Counted from the stretch's first letter, positions 6,624-13,757 are shown. The stretch: DNA of 15,863 nucleotides from JBFWIW01 sp050253535 (GCA_050253535.1 JBFWIW010000065.1:1-15863); one strand, 5' to 3'. Numbers and translations are program-made. Notes: a model not told the origin generated them from the letters alone.

Positions 6624-6657
6624 AGCCACGGAAACTGATATAGCTTCTGTGGCTTTT
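6624..6657 (+). terminator. Terminator-like hairpin in the sigma-gene leader
   Basis: Arms AGCCACGGAA (6624-6633) and TTCTGTGGCT (6645-6654), 10 bp with one G-U pair and an 11-nt loop, followed by TTTT (6654-6657). It lies between a good promoter and the ECF sigma gene. It could end read-through from iclR or attenuate the sigma operon. Confidence 0.55.
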
Positions 6658-6717
6658 CCAATAAAATTTCTGTTACATTGTTCCATAAAGAGTATAAACA
6701 GAATAGAGGTGTTCTGA

Positions 6718-7233
6718 ATGAGAAGCTTTGAGGAACTCTGCAAAGAAAATTATAACAGAATTTTCAAATATATTTTCGCTCTGACCGGAAGCCAGGAATC
6801 CACCGAAGATCTTATTCAGGATGTGTTCACGGTTGCTTTCGAAAAAGGAGACGCTTTTTTACAGCATGAAAACCCACCCGCTTTCTTATATAAAACGGCG
6901 CGCAATCTGTCTCTCAACTACATAAAACGTCATCGCTTTTCAGTTCTGGAATATCTGGATGATACTATCGCCGATGGCGAGTCCGATCTATGCGATAAGC
7001 TTTTGAAGGAACGGGACATGCAAATAGACGAAACGGCCTATGCCGGGCTTGTGATCAGCAGCCTTGATGCTAAACAGCGGATGCTCTATTCAATGCGTTA
7101 CATTGAGCACAAACCGATAAGCGAAATCGCCTCCGAGCAGGGCGTGAACGAACCTGCTATGCGAATGAGGCTTGTAAGGTTAAGGCGGGAGATACACCGA
7201 ATCGTAAAAGACTTAAAACTTGATGAAAAGTAA
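6718..7233 (+). CDS. ECF-type RNA polymerase sigma factor (sigma-70 family)
   Basis: 171 residues with the two-domain ECF architecture. Region 2 covers about 8-72, including the core-binding and -10 recognition segment STEDLIQDVFTVAFEKG and the segment FLYKTARNLSLNYIKRH. Region 4 covers about 112-165, with a helix-turn-helix around KPISEIASEQGVNEPAMRMR. There is no region 1.1 or 3. The start is ATG 6718 with GAGGTG 7 bp upstream. A membrane protein gene follows after 67 bp in the same direction, the usual sigma/anti-sigma arrangement, implying that an envelope signal releases this factor. The subgroup and target promoters cannot be assigned here. Confidence 0.92.
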   Translation: MRSFEELCKENYNRIFKYIFALTGSQESTEDLIQDVFTVAFEKGDAFLQHENPPAFLYKTARNLSLNYIKRHRFSVLEYLDDTIADGESDLCDKLLKERDMQIDETAYAGLVISSLDAKQRMLYSMRYIEHKPISEIASEQGVNEPAMRMRLVRLRREIHRIVKDLKLDEK

Positions 7234-7234
7234 G

Positions 7235-7262
7235 TTGCAAATGGCGATTTTGTTTATATATA
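7235..7262 (+). promoter_or_regulatory. Weak putative promoter before the membrane-anchored partner gene
   Basis: TTGCAA (7235-7240), a 16-bp spacer and TATATA (7257-7262) lie in the 67-bp gap between the sigma gene and the downstream gene. This could give extra expression of the partner protein; the match may be chance in AT-rich DNA. Confidence 0.25.
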
Positions 7263-7300
7263 AGTGTAAGGCGCTTTACATAGAAAGTTGAGGTTAATGT

Positions 7301-8383
7301 ATGGACAATAAAACCGACTTCAATATTTCACGGCTTATGGAGGAACTTGACGGGGCCGTTTTAAGCGGAGACATCGAAAAAGCCGACGAAATAACGGACG
7401 TACTTTTTCGCCTTCGGCAGGGCTCGGAAGCGGATGCTGTTATACCTGCACAGTTTCCCATAAACATCGCGGTAAATAACAATTCTAACGCAGGAGGTAA
7501 TAAAGTGAAGTCAAAGAATATAAGGAGAATAGTCAGCATAGCAGCCGCGGCGGCACTTATCGCGGCGTTTTCTATAACGGCGCTTGCCACCCATCTATTC
7601 GGACTGCGGGACATGGTGATTAAGAGCAATGATACACCCGCCGTCTCCGAACCTTCCGCTGTCACTTCTGACAGCGATACGGAAACCACAGCGCAGGGAT
7701 CCGATCTGATAGTCTTGCAGGGCTATCCGGACAGCAATGAGTATAAGGCCAGCGAGGAATGGAATGTTTTCTGTACAGGCTACGATACAGACCACGCCAT
7801 CCTGAACAAGGTGGGAAACAGCTCTAATGAATACACTGAAAAATACCCGCTGTATCTCGTCTATTCACAGGAAATGGTTGATAAACTGGAGGAGATAACA
7901 GTAAAATATGGGCTTAAACTGCATGAGTCCATTGTCATTGCCGAAACTCCCGATCAGCTTATTGCCGAAGCCGGCGTCGGCGATTTCATTATAAGCGGCC
8001 AGGGCGGAATCAATATCGCGTACGGCGGATATGTGTACAATGACGGCACCTTCCACTATGACGGGGAGGCCATTATAGACAGCGGTAAGGTGATAGACTA
8101 TCAGTTCGGCAATTATGTAAAAGGAACTTTTTCCGATACATATCTCAATGTCGGCGATGCGAGCAGCTATGAGGAGTGGACATACAAAACATCAGGCGGC
8201 GTCTCCGTTTCGCTCGCCCTCGGCGAGAGCAAGGCGCTGGTCATCGTGGATCTGAACAACTCTTTCGTAACGGTCAATGTTCTCGCGGGAACCGCAGAAG
8301 ACGAAGTTTTTGGCAGCGATAGTATTACCAAAGAAGATTTGCAGGCCTTTGCCGACCTGTTCGATTTATCTCAGATAAACTGA
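7301..8383 (+). CDS. Single-pass membrane protein, probable anti-sigma partner of the ECF factor
   Basis: 360 residues in three parts: a cytoplasmic segment (1-73) with the helical stretch FNISRLMEELDGAVLSGDIE, one hydrophobic helix (about 76-97, alanine-rich, preceded by RR), then a Ser/Thr-rich linker and a large extracytoplasmic part rich in Gly, Tyr and Asp. No zinc anti-sigma HxxxCxxC motif is seen, and the outer domain matches no family I recognise. The anti-sigma role is inferred from position directly after the ECF gene and from topology. The start is ATG 7301 with TGAGG 7-8 bp upstream. A second, stronger start signal lies in frame at codon 69. The gene ends at the terminator 8466-8504. 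Confidence 0.75.
   Translation: MDNKTDFNISRLMEELDGAVLSGDIEKADEITDVLFRLRQGSEADAVIPAQFPINIAVNNNSNAGGNKVKSKNIRRIVSIAAAAALIAAFSITALATHLFGLRDMVIKSNDTPAVSEPSAVTSDSDTETTAQGSDLIVLQGYPDSNEYKASEEWNVFCTGYDTDHAILNKVGNSSNEYTEKYPLYLVYSQEMVDKLEEITVKYGLKLHESIVIAETPDQLIAEAGVGDFIISGQGGINIAYGGYVYNDGTFHYDGEAIIDSGKVIDYQFGNYVKGTFSDTYLNVGDASSYEEWTYKTSGGVSVSLALGESKALVIVDLNNSFVTVNVLAGTAEDEVFGSDSITKEDLQAFADLFDLSQIN
7493..7507 (+). promoter_or_regulatory. Strong internal ribosome binding site with in-frame GTG start
   Basis: GGAGG (7493-7497) lies 7 bp before a GTG (7505-7507) that is codon 69 of the membrane protein. Initiation here would give a 292-residue product, starting just before the transmembrane helix and lacking the cytoplasmic part. 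This site is better than that of the annotated start. The GGAGG falls on codons for Ala-Gly-Gly and may be coincidental. Confidence 0.4.
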
Positions 8384-8465
8384 ACCTGGCGCAACAGATA
8401 TCTGAGTTTATGTGTAAGTAAATAATTAGTTATTAACTTTTCTTATTGAAAAATGAACAGAAGGA

Positions 8466-8504
8466 AAAACAGAAGGCCGGCGCAGCGCGCCGGCCTTCTG
8501 TTTT
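8466..8504. terminator. Strong bidirectional intrinsic terminator
   Basis: Left arm ACAGAAGGCCGGCGC (8469-8483), loop AGC, right arm GCGCCGGCCTTCTGT (8487-8501), a perfect 15-bp GC-rich stem extended by A/T pairs. TTTTATTT follows on plus and TTTTTCC on minus. It lies between the convergent membrane-protein gene and the SLH-protein gene. Confidence 0.93.
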
Positions 8505-8527
8505 ATTTCGCAATTCCATTGCGTGTA

Positions 8528-8963
8528 TTACAGTGGGATGCACTTTACTAAAAAGGCATAAGGAAGTATCTCCTCAGATACAACTGTATGTACTGAATAC
8601 TGAGAAACATTATCGCTGCCGTCAAGCGCAACCACCGCAATGTCCTGCCCTGCGGTCACCGTAATATCACCACTGGTTTCTGGTGTGAAACTTGTCCAAG
8701 TGTCACGCCTGCCGCTGCTGCAGTAACTCCTGAAGGCAGCTTTTTTGGCGCAGTTCCGGAATCATAGACCTTGTACATAAAACTTGTTCCGGTCGTTGCC
8801 GCAGTGATCTGTGTCGTTCCGCTGGTGCCGCCCTGCGCAAACGTCAATGTATCCAGGGCATTAGCCGCTGTAACAGTACTGCTGTTTGTTACGGAGTGGT
8901 CGCTGATATCCTGAAGGAATCTAAAATCCTCGGATTCGATCATGGCTCCACTGTAGGAAAATG
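8528..8963 (-). pseudogene. C-terminal module of the SLH surface protein, out of frame with the repeats
   Basis: Downstream of a TAA (8964-8966) the coding signal resumes in another frame: ITFSYSGAMIESEDFRFLQD, then TVTAANALDTLTFAQG and FMYKVYDSGTAPKK, ending with a TGA at 8657-8659. From about 8697 the second frame reads DTWTSFTPETSGDITVTAG and continues to VKCIPL and a TAA at 8528-8530. Together these make one domain of the kind found at the ends of Firmicute SLH/Ig-like surface proteins. Restoring one base near 8967 and one near 8698 would join all of it to the 372-bp repeats. Either the gene is decayed here, or the draft sequence has two indels beside its own scaffold gap; I favour sequence error. 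A separate small gene is unlikely because no ribosome binding site precedes the ATG at 8943. Confidence 0.65.
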
Positions 8964-9713
8964 TTATACCACGTTTCCTGCCGCAAGGTTGACCGTAACC
9001 GTCTTTGTTGCTATTGTCTGGTAATCCGCTCCGGTAAATGTGATTTCAAACGTCGCGCTCTTTGCCGCTTCGTTGTCCGCATTTGACGCTACGGTAAATG
9101 CCATCTGGATATATGCACTTGCGCTTGTCAATGTGCCTGTCGTTGTTACCGGCAATGTCAGTATGCTGCCGTCATCAGATGTCTCCGTTACGGTGTAGCT
9201 TACATCCTTACTTGCTTCCAATCCTGTCAGCGTCAGCGTGTAGTTCAGCGTGTCGCCCGCGTTTGTTACCGACACCGGCGAACTGACTTCTGCATTTGCA
9301 TTGTCGTCATCTGTCAGTGCTGCTGTCGCTATTGGTAATACCACGTTTCCTGCCGCAAGGTTGACCGTAACCGTCTTTGTTGCTATTGTCTGGTAATCCG
9401 CTCCGGTAAATGTGATTTCAAACGTCGCGCTCTTTGCCGCTTCGTTGTCCGCATTTGACGCTACGGTAAATGCCATCTGGATATATGCACTTGCGCTTGT
9501 CAATGTGCCTGTCGTTGTTACCGGCAATGTCAGTATGCTGCCGTCATCAGATGTCTCCGTTACGGTGTAGCTTACATCCTTACTTGCTTCCAATCCTGTC
9601 AGCGTCAGCGTGTAGTTCAGCGTGTCGCCCGCGTTTGTTACCGACACCGGCGAACTGACTTCTGCATTTGCATTGTCGTCATCTGTCAGTGCTGCTGTCG
9701 CTATTGGTAATAC
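8964..9713 (-). CDS. SLH surface protein, repeat region downstream of the gap (partial)
   Basis: 249 codons consisting of two complete, nucleotide-identical 124-residue repeats plus one residue, ending at TAA 8964-8966. The start is missing in the scaffold gap. Each unit begins VLPIATAALTDDDNANAEVS and ends TVTVNLAAGNV; it is Thr/Ala/Val/Asp-rich with alternating hydrophobics, as expected for a secreted beta-sandwich (Ig-like) domain, and has no cysteine. It is in continuity with the 42 residues of the same unit found on the other side of the gap, so this is the same gene as 9725-12667. The stop probably results from a one-base loss, because the next module follows at once in another frame. 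Confidence 0.8.
   Translation of the reverse strand, partial: VLPIATAALTDDDNANAEVSSPVSVTNAGDTLNYTLTLTGLEASKDVSYTVTETSDDGSILTLPVTTTGTLTSASAYIQMAFTVASNADNEAAKSATFEITFTGADYQTIATKTVTVNLAAGNVVLPIATAALTDDDNANAEVSSPVSVTNAGDTLNYTLTLTGLEASKDVSYTVTETSDDGSILTLPVTTTGTLTSASAYIQMAFTVASNADNEAAKSATFEITFTGADYQTIATKTVTVNLAAGNVV
8970..9341 (-). repeat. 372-bp coding repeat, last copy
   Basis: One full 124-codon unit. By eye it is identical at every base to the next copy (offset exactly 372 bp). Identity at synonymous sites implies very recent duplication or gene conversion. Confidence 0.93.
9342..9713 (-). repeat. 372-bp coding repeat, second visible copy
   Basis: Full 124-codon unit directly abutting the copy at 8970-9341 and ending one base before the scaffold gap. 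No spacer separates the copies. Confidence 0.93.
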
Positions 9714-9714
9714 C

Positions 9715-9724
9715 NNNNNNNNNN
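9715..9724. other. Scaffold gap of 10 Ns inside the repeat array
   Basis: Ten Ns interrupt the tandem repeats. The flanking sequences are different phases of the same 372-bp unit: the last 246 bp of the first copy are absent. The true distance is therefore at least about 246 bp and could include any number of further copies. Reading straight through the Ns gives a false stop. Confidence 0.98.
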
Positions 9725-9850
9725 TTCCAATCCTGTCAGCGTCAGCGTGTAGTTCAGCGTGTCGCCCGCGTTTGTTACCGACACCGGCGAACTGACTTCT
9801 GCATTTGCATTGTCGTCATCTGTCAGTGCTGCTGTCGCTATTGGTAATAC
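9725..9850 (-). repeat. 372-bp coding repeat, first copy, truncated by the gap
   Basis: The first 42 codons (126 bp) of the unit, identical to the corresponding part of the other copies, then the run of Ns. The array begins here, directly after a module ending TYAITVEAA. Confidence 0.93.
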
Positions 9851-12667
9851 CGCCGCTTCTACTGTGATTGCGTAAGTGGCCGTTGTGCTGCCGTCTTCCG
9901 CTGTGACAACCAGCTTATCGCCGGTTACCAGAGCTCCCGTTGTCTTTGACACGTCGCTGCTGTCAGTCACCGCATAAGTCTGGGTTGAACCATCGGTTGA
10001 CTCAATAGCGCCCGTCAGTCCGGCTACTTCCGTAGCATTGGCTACTGTTAATGTCGCCAATGTATTATCTATTGCCGTTACTACCGTCTCAGAGCCGCCC
10101 TTGACGGCTATATCAGTTACAGTACTCGCCGCCGTTACCGTCAGCGTGAATGTGGTCAGCGCATTTCCGTTTTGGGCCACATCTTTAACCGCATCTGCCG
10201 CTACGGTAAATTCCATCGTTCCGGTATAGCCAGCAGTACCATTGCTTCCTTCCGGAGTAATTATCAGCTTCGTGGAATCCTGCGGATCAACCGATATGGT
10301 ACCGTATTCCGTGCTGCTTGGGATATTTGTCAGGCAGTCTCCCGATGTTCCCCGCATCATGACCACAGCGCCATCCGTCACAGTGACCGGCTCGCTCATG
10401 GTCACGGCAATGCTGTCAACAACCTTGCCCTGCACACAAGTGATGGCGCTGGCGCCGGAAGCAGTGGATGTGTCAGTAAACGTTACCGTCAGGTTTCCCA
10501 TTGTCGGCGCTGTCACGTCATTATTAAAATTAATGGTTATTGTCGTAAGAGCTGTATTGTCTGTTTCTAATGTAAAAGTTTTGCTATTGCTTACTACTTC
10601 GTCAGCCTTAATCCAAAGGACAAAGCTTCCGGCTTCTACTCCAACGGACGCAGCATCTGCAACATCGGTCTCCGTCAGAAGACTTCCGTTATAATATACA
10701 TTGGTAATATCGGATTCACCCGTATCTATTACCAGACCGACCCACTTATGTGTGCCCTGAGCCGCGTCTGTGGATGTAAATGAATACAGGCTTGTAAGAT
10801 TACCGGTTACCGTGGCCGTGTTGCCTGACTTAGATATGGTAACCGCGTCCTGGTTTGCCTGGCTTTCAGTGGTATTCCCATCGTCTTGGTTTACTGTAGC
10901 CAGCTTGGTTACATCTACGCTTAACTCTTCAGGTGTGGCATCTGTAAAATTAACGGTTATCGTCGCAGTCGACTTACCGGATTTTGAAAGAGTAAAGGTC
11001 TTTGCGGTCGTTGCGACCTCGTCAGCCTTAATCCACAGAACAAACTTTCCTGCGCCGACGCCAACGGACGCGGCTTCATCCACGTCGCTCTGCGTAAACG
11101 CGGTTCCGCTATAGGATACGCCGATGATGCTTGATTCGCCGGTATCAATTACCAGACCAACCCACTTATGCGTGCCCTGAGCCTCGTTTGTAGATGCAAA
11201 TGAATTCAGGGCTGAAAGATCACCGGTTACTGTCACCGTGTTGCTGGACTTGGATACGCTGACCGCGTCCTGATTTTCCTGGCTTTCAACAACATTTACA
11301 TCATTATTTACTGTAGCCAGCTTGGCTGCGGAAACAGAAAATCTCGTGACAGAGGAACTGCCGCCACCCGTGCTGCCCGAACTGCTTCCGTCAACTATGT
11401 TGCCGTCGCTGTCAGTCGGCTCGCTCGTTACATCTGATCCGACCACAACTTTAGTCGGCTCGCTACCGTCGATTATAACGTCATCGGCATTTACGACTGC
11501 TTCGGAAATCGTTCCCTGATTGTCAACGGTTATCTGAGCATCTGTCGTCAAGGTGCCAACGCTTCCGGATACCGTAAGGGAAACCCCCGCTGCCGTCTCG
11601 GCAACATTCAGTGCCTTAACGTAAGAATCCTTGTCTATATCTAACGATGCGTCTTCGGATGTCATGTCAACGGTTTTAATGCTCGCATCAACCGCTTTTA
11701 CATTTACGTCTGCTGCAATCGTTACGCTCTGGAAGGACCCTGTCAGAATTATATCGTCTGAGCCGTCGTCGACATAGACAGCTTCAACGACAGAGCCATC
11801 CGAAGTCACCACGCGGATATCACCGCTGTCGGTCTTTTCCACGATAATATTAGCAATTTGGCTGCCGCCCTTTATATGTATCGAATTGGCGCCGCCTCCG
11901 CGAACTATTGTATTACCGGTTACCGTTACATTATCTAGCGTGACATCGCCCGAGCCTACGCCTTCGGAAATAATCAGATCACCTGATATTTCCATATCTT
12001 TAAGCGTAACGCCCGGTGCATTTACAATAGCAGTGCCGGATACATCGCCTGTATACTCTTTCGCCTCTGTAAACAGTTTCTTGACCGCATTATCAAGAAT
12101 TGTTACAACCGCAGCACGAGTTATGCTGCTCTTTGGATCAAAGGCGCCGCCGTAGCCATTTACATATCCCTCTTTTGCCATGGTATTGATGTAGCCATCT
12201 GCCCATGAGGATATGCTGCCACTGTCCAAAAACGCTGTACCGATGGCTTCGCTTTCAGTTAGTCCGAGAGCCCGCCCAAGCATTACAACCGCTTCTTCGC
12301 GTGTAATATTGTCGGTCGGGCGCACCGTCGTACCGTCGCCCTTGATCACACCGGCCGCGTTGGCTTTCAGAACGGCGTCAGTATAGAACGTGTCGCCCAA
12401 ATCCGTAAAACTGTTCTGAGCCTTTTCCTGATACTGCATGATGCGGTCAATTATGATCGCCATTTCTCCCCTGGTAATAGGATCGTCTGGACGGAACATG
12501 CCGTCCGATCCCTGCAGGATACCGAGGTCGCTCCATTTTTCGACCGCAGTTTGTGCCCAGTGCCCCTGTGTATCGGAATAAGCAGCCGATGCTGTCGCCG
12601 GGAATAGCATAACTATTATACATACCGCCAGCAACATTGCCAGACTTTTATGTACTCTTTTTTTCAT
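9725..12667 (-). CDS. Large secreted SLH-domain surface protein with Ig-like modules (N-terminal part, up to gap)
   Basis: 981 codons to the gap. Residues 1-28 are a signal peptide (KKR, hydrophobic core, cleavage after ATASA). Three SLH domains follow at about 29-75, 88-134 and 146-193, with ITRGEMA, ITREEAV and ITRAAVV motifs; these normally bind pyruvylated secondary wall polymer. About 205-415 is a beta-helix-like region of short V/I/D repeats, then a Ser/Gly linker (about 430-445). Next come two diverged 139-residue modules sharing QGTHKWVGLVIDTGES and FVLWIKADEV, an Ig-like module with TMSEPVTVTDGAVV, a module ending TYAITVEAA, and the 124-residue repeats. The protein is therefore a wall-attached fibre or adhesin/S-layer-like protein. 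The start is ATG 12667 with AGGTAGGTG upstream. The leader carries a GEMM-I riboswitch and terminator. The gene probably extends to 8528. Confidence 0.9.
10508..10924 (-). repeat. Diverged 139-residue module, second copy
   Basis: Begins near KLATVNQDD and includes QGTHKWVGLVIDTGES, then FVLWIKADEV and TITINF. It pairs with the module at 10925-11341 at an offset of 417 bp; boundaries are approximate. It is clearly older than the 372-bp array, as many residues differ. Confidence 0.7.
10925..11341 (-). repeat. Diverged 139-residue module, first copy
   Basis: Begins near KLATVNND, follows the Ser/Gly linker, and shares SKSSNTVTVTGDLSAL-type and FVLWIKADEV segments with the next module. No family is recognised; the pattern suggests a beta-sandwich. 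Boundaries are approximate. Confidence 0.7.
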
Positions 12668-12688
12668 GTTACACCTACCTTTTTATTT

Positions 12689-12717
12689 TTTATATTTACG
12701 AATTTTTTAAAAGTCAA
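12689..12717 (-). promoter_or_regulatory. Putative promoter P2 of the SLH gene, downstream of the riboswitch
   Basis: On the minus strand: TTGACT, 17 bp, TATAAA, close to the start codon. A transcript from here would bypass the riboswitch and its terminator. The region is AT-rich, so a chance match is possible. Confidence 0.4.
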
Positions 12718-12722
12718 GGTGG

Positions 12723-12751
12723 ATTACAAAAACAATCGGTATATGTGTCAA
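12723..12751 (-). promoter_or_regulatory. Putative promoter P1 of the SLH gene, downstream of the riboswitch
   Basis: On the minus strand: perfect TTGACA, 17 bp, TGTAAT (5 of 6), about 50 bp after the riboswitch terminator and 56 bp before the ATG. If active, it would provide expression independent of the riboswitch. Confidence 0.45.
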
Positions 12752-12796
12752 AATATGGTTTTTTCATAATGTCTTTTTTCCTCCTTTCCATTGACG

Positions 12797-12828
12797 CAAA
12801 AAACTGCACGCCGAAACATGCAGTTTTT
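12797..12828 (-). terminator. Riboswitch expression platform: intrinsic terminator
   Basis: On the minus strand: AAAAACTGCA, 10-nt loop TGTTTCGGCG, TGCAGTTTTTT, a 10-bp stem ending in six T. It begins 8 nt after the aptamer's closing strand. The loop segment TTTCGGCG is perfectly complementary to CGCCGAAA in that strand (12838-12845), so aptamer and terminator folding are linked. Confidence 0.8.
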
Positions 12829-12836
12829 GCTGTCAA

Positions 12837-12922
12837 TTTTCGGCGGCCCGGCTGTCATAGCTGTTGCTTTAGACCCGCGGCTTTGCGCCCCTAACTTTCG
12901 CCAGGTTTGCTATTTACGAAAA
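12837..12922 (-). ncRNA. GEMM-I (cyclic-di-GMP class I) riboswitch aptamer
   Basis: On the minus strand the hallmark segments occur in order: P1 5' strand TTTTCG, then AGCAAACC, a GAAA tetraloop (TGGCGAAAGTTA), its receptor GGCGCAAAGCC, GGGTCTAA, an apical stem, GACAGCCGGGCCGCC, and the P1 3' strand CGAAAA. This is the known GEMM-I consensus, which senses cyclic di-GMP; a subclass senses 3',3'-cGAMP. The base three positions before AAACC is A, whereas the Vibrio Vc2 RNA has G at what I align as position 20. It lies in the leader of the SLH gene, about 170 bp before the start codon, followed by an intrinsic terminator, so it should act by transcription attenuation. Confidence 0.92.
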
Positions 12923-12972
12923 AATATGTAGTTTACTGTTTATATCGGTAATAAATTGGAAAACTTTAGTTA

Positions 12973-13012
12973 ATTTTATAAAGTTAATAAAAACATTCAA
13001 AATAAAGGTCAA
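12973..13012 (-). promoter_or_regulatory. Predicted promoter(s) driving the riboswitch leader
   Basis: Two overlapping minus-strand options: TTGACC-17-TATTAA (complement of 12984-13012) and TTGAAT-16-TAAAAT (complement of 12973-13000). Either would start transcription 40-60 bp before the aptamer. The choice between them is not decided by sequence. Confidence 0.5.
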
Positions 13013-13030
13013 AGTTTGTCGAATTTGACC
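13007..13030 (-). terminator. Inverted repeat after the 13059-13685 gene: weak terminator or operator
   Basis: GGTCAAA and TTTGACC flank a 10-bp spacer (13007-13030). On the minus strand it is followed by TTTATTTT, so it may end the upstream gene. It also contains the TTGACC -35 box for the riboswitch leader, so it could be a regulator site instead. Confidence 0.4.
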
Positions 13031-13058
13031 GAATTTCCGTTCAAAGCTTTTTTAAATC

Positions 13059-13685
13059 CTATGAAACCTGATTAGTTGTGAGAGGATATCCTGCAAGGAT
13101 CGATTCCACTTCTTCATATCCCTCCGGAAATGCAAAGTTGTACCTTGCGGGAAGGGCAAAGACATATTTGTTATTGCGCCCGAGCTCAGTCGGACCGACG
13201 GGCGCCGCGCCTATATGAAATTCATCATTTTGAAGTAAGTTCCACTGCTGCAGCGTAAAAACCATGATCGGGATATCCTGCCGCATAATCTCTGAACTCC
13301 AACGGGGATCCCTGATCGATATTACAGGGCCGGTTTCAACAACTTTTTCGCCGGAATCCTCATCGGCAGCCGATCCTTCCCACTTGCTGCTTATAATCGT
13401 ATAACCTTTCCAGTCTGCAGGCAAACTAAAGCTGAATCCATATTCAGTATTTTCATATACTATCGAATCTAACTCCGAAACTGAGGAGGATGCTGATGTC
13501 AAGGACGAGGCCGGGGTCTGGCTTATGATATCGGGATTCTGCCCGGATATATCAGAAGTATCATTCTCTTTCGGCTCTAAGGCCAGTGACTTCATATAAC
13601 CATTCAGACAATAATATACAGCAATTAGAATTACCGCCGGTATTACAACAGCCAATATCGTTTTTGTCCTTTTTAATTTGGGCAT
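13059..13685 (-). CDS. Membrane-anchored extracytoplasmic protein of unknown function
   Basis: 208 residues from the ATG at 13685, preceded by AGAAGG; a longer GTG start at 13712 has no good site. The N-terminus MPKLKRTKT is basic, then a hydrophobic helix (about residues 9-30) anchors or exports it; a Ser/Thr-rich linker follows, and a compact domain starts at YENTEYGFSFSLPADWKGY. That motif occurs in many Firmicute proteins described only as hypothetical (a PsbP-like beginning). Other conserved-looking segments are DIPIMVFTLQQWN and FHIGAAPVGPTELGRNNKYV. No catalytic motif is recognised. It is divergent from the glycosyltransferase gene and upstream of the riboswitch-SLH unit on the same strand, but has its own promoter (13758-13786). 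Confidence 0.75.
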   Translation of the reverse strand: MPKLKRTKTILAVVIPAVILIAVYYCLNGYMKSLALEPKENDTSDISGQNPDIISQTPASSLTSASSSVSELDSIVYENTEYGFSFSLPADWKGYTIISSKWEGSAADEDSGEKVVETGPVISIRDPRWSSEIMRQDIPIMVFTLQQWNLLQNDEFHIGAAPVGPTELGRNNKYVFALPARYNFAFPEGYEEVESILAGYPLTTNQVS

Positions 13686-13757
13686 GATAAATATGCCTTC
13701 TTCTGAAATCACGAAAGTCTGATGTAAAAATACTCCAATATTGCACTTGATAACTAG

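Noticed and set aside
8446..8664. Plus-strand 72-residue frame after the anti-sigma-like gene
   Set aside because: It crosses the strong terminator at 8466-8504 and then the opposite strand of the SLH C-terminal module; no ribosome binding site precedes it.
8656..8943. An independent 95-residue gene
   Set aside because: No ribosome binding site before the ATG, and its sequence is the middle part of the SLH protein's terminal domain in a shifted frame.
9098..9658. Two identical plus-strand 62-residue frames
   Set aside because: They are opposite-strand shadows of the 372-bp coding repeat; duplication of the repeat duplicates the shadow.
8970..9850. Regular repeats suggesting a CRISPR array
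   Set aside because: The unit is 372 bp, has no spacers, and is an open reading frame within the SLH protein.
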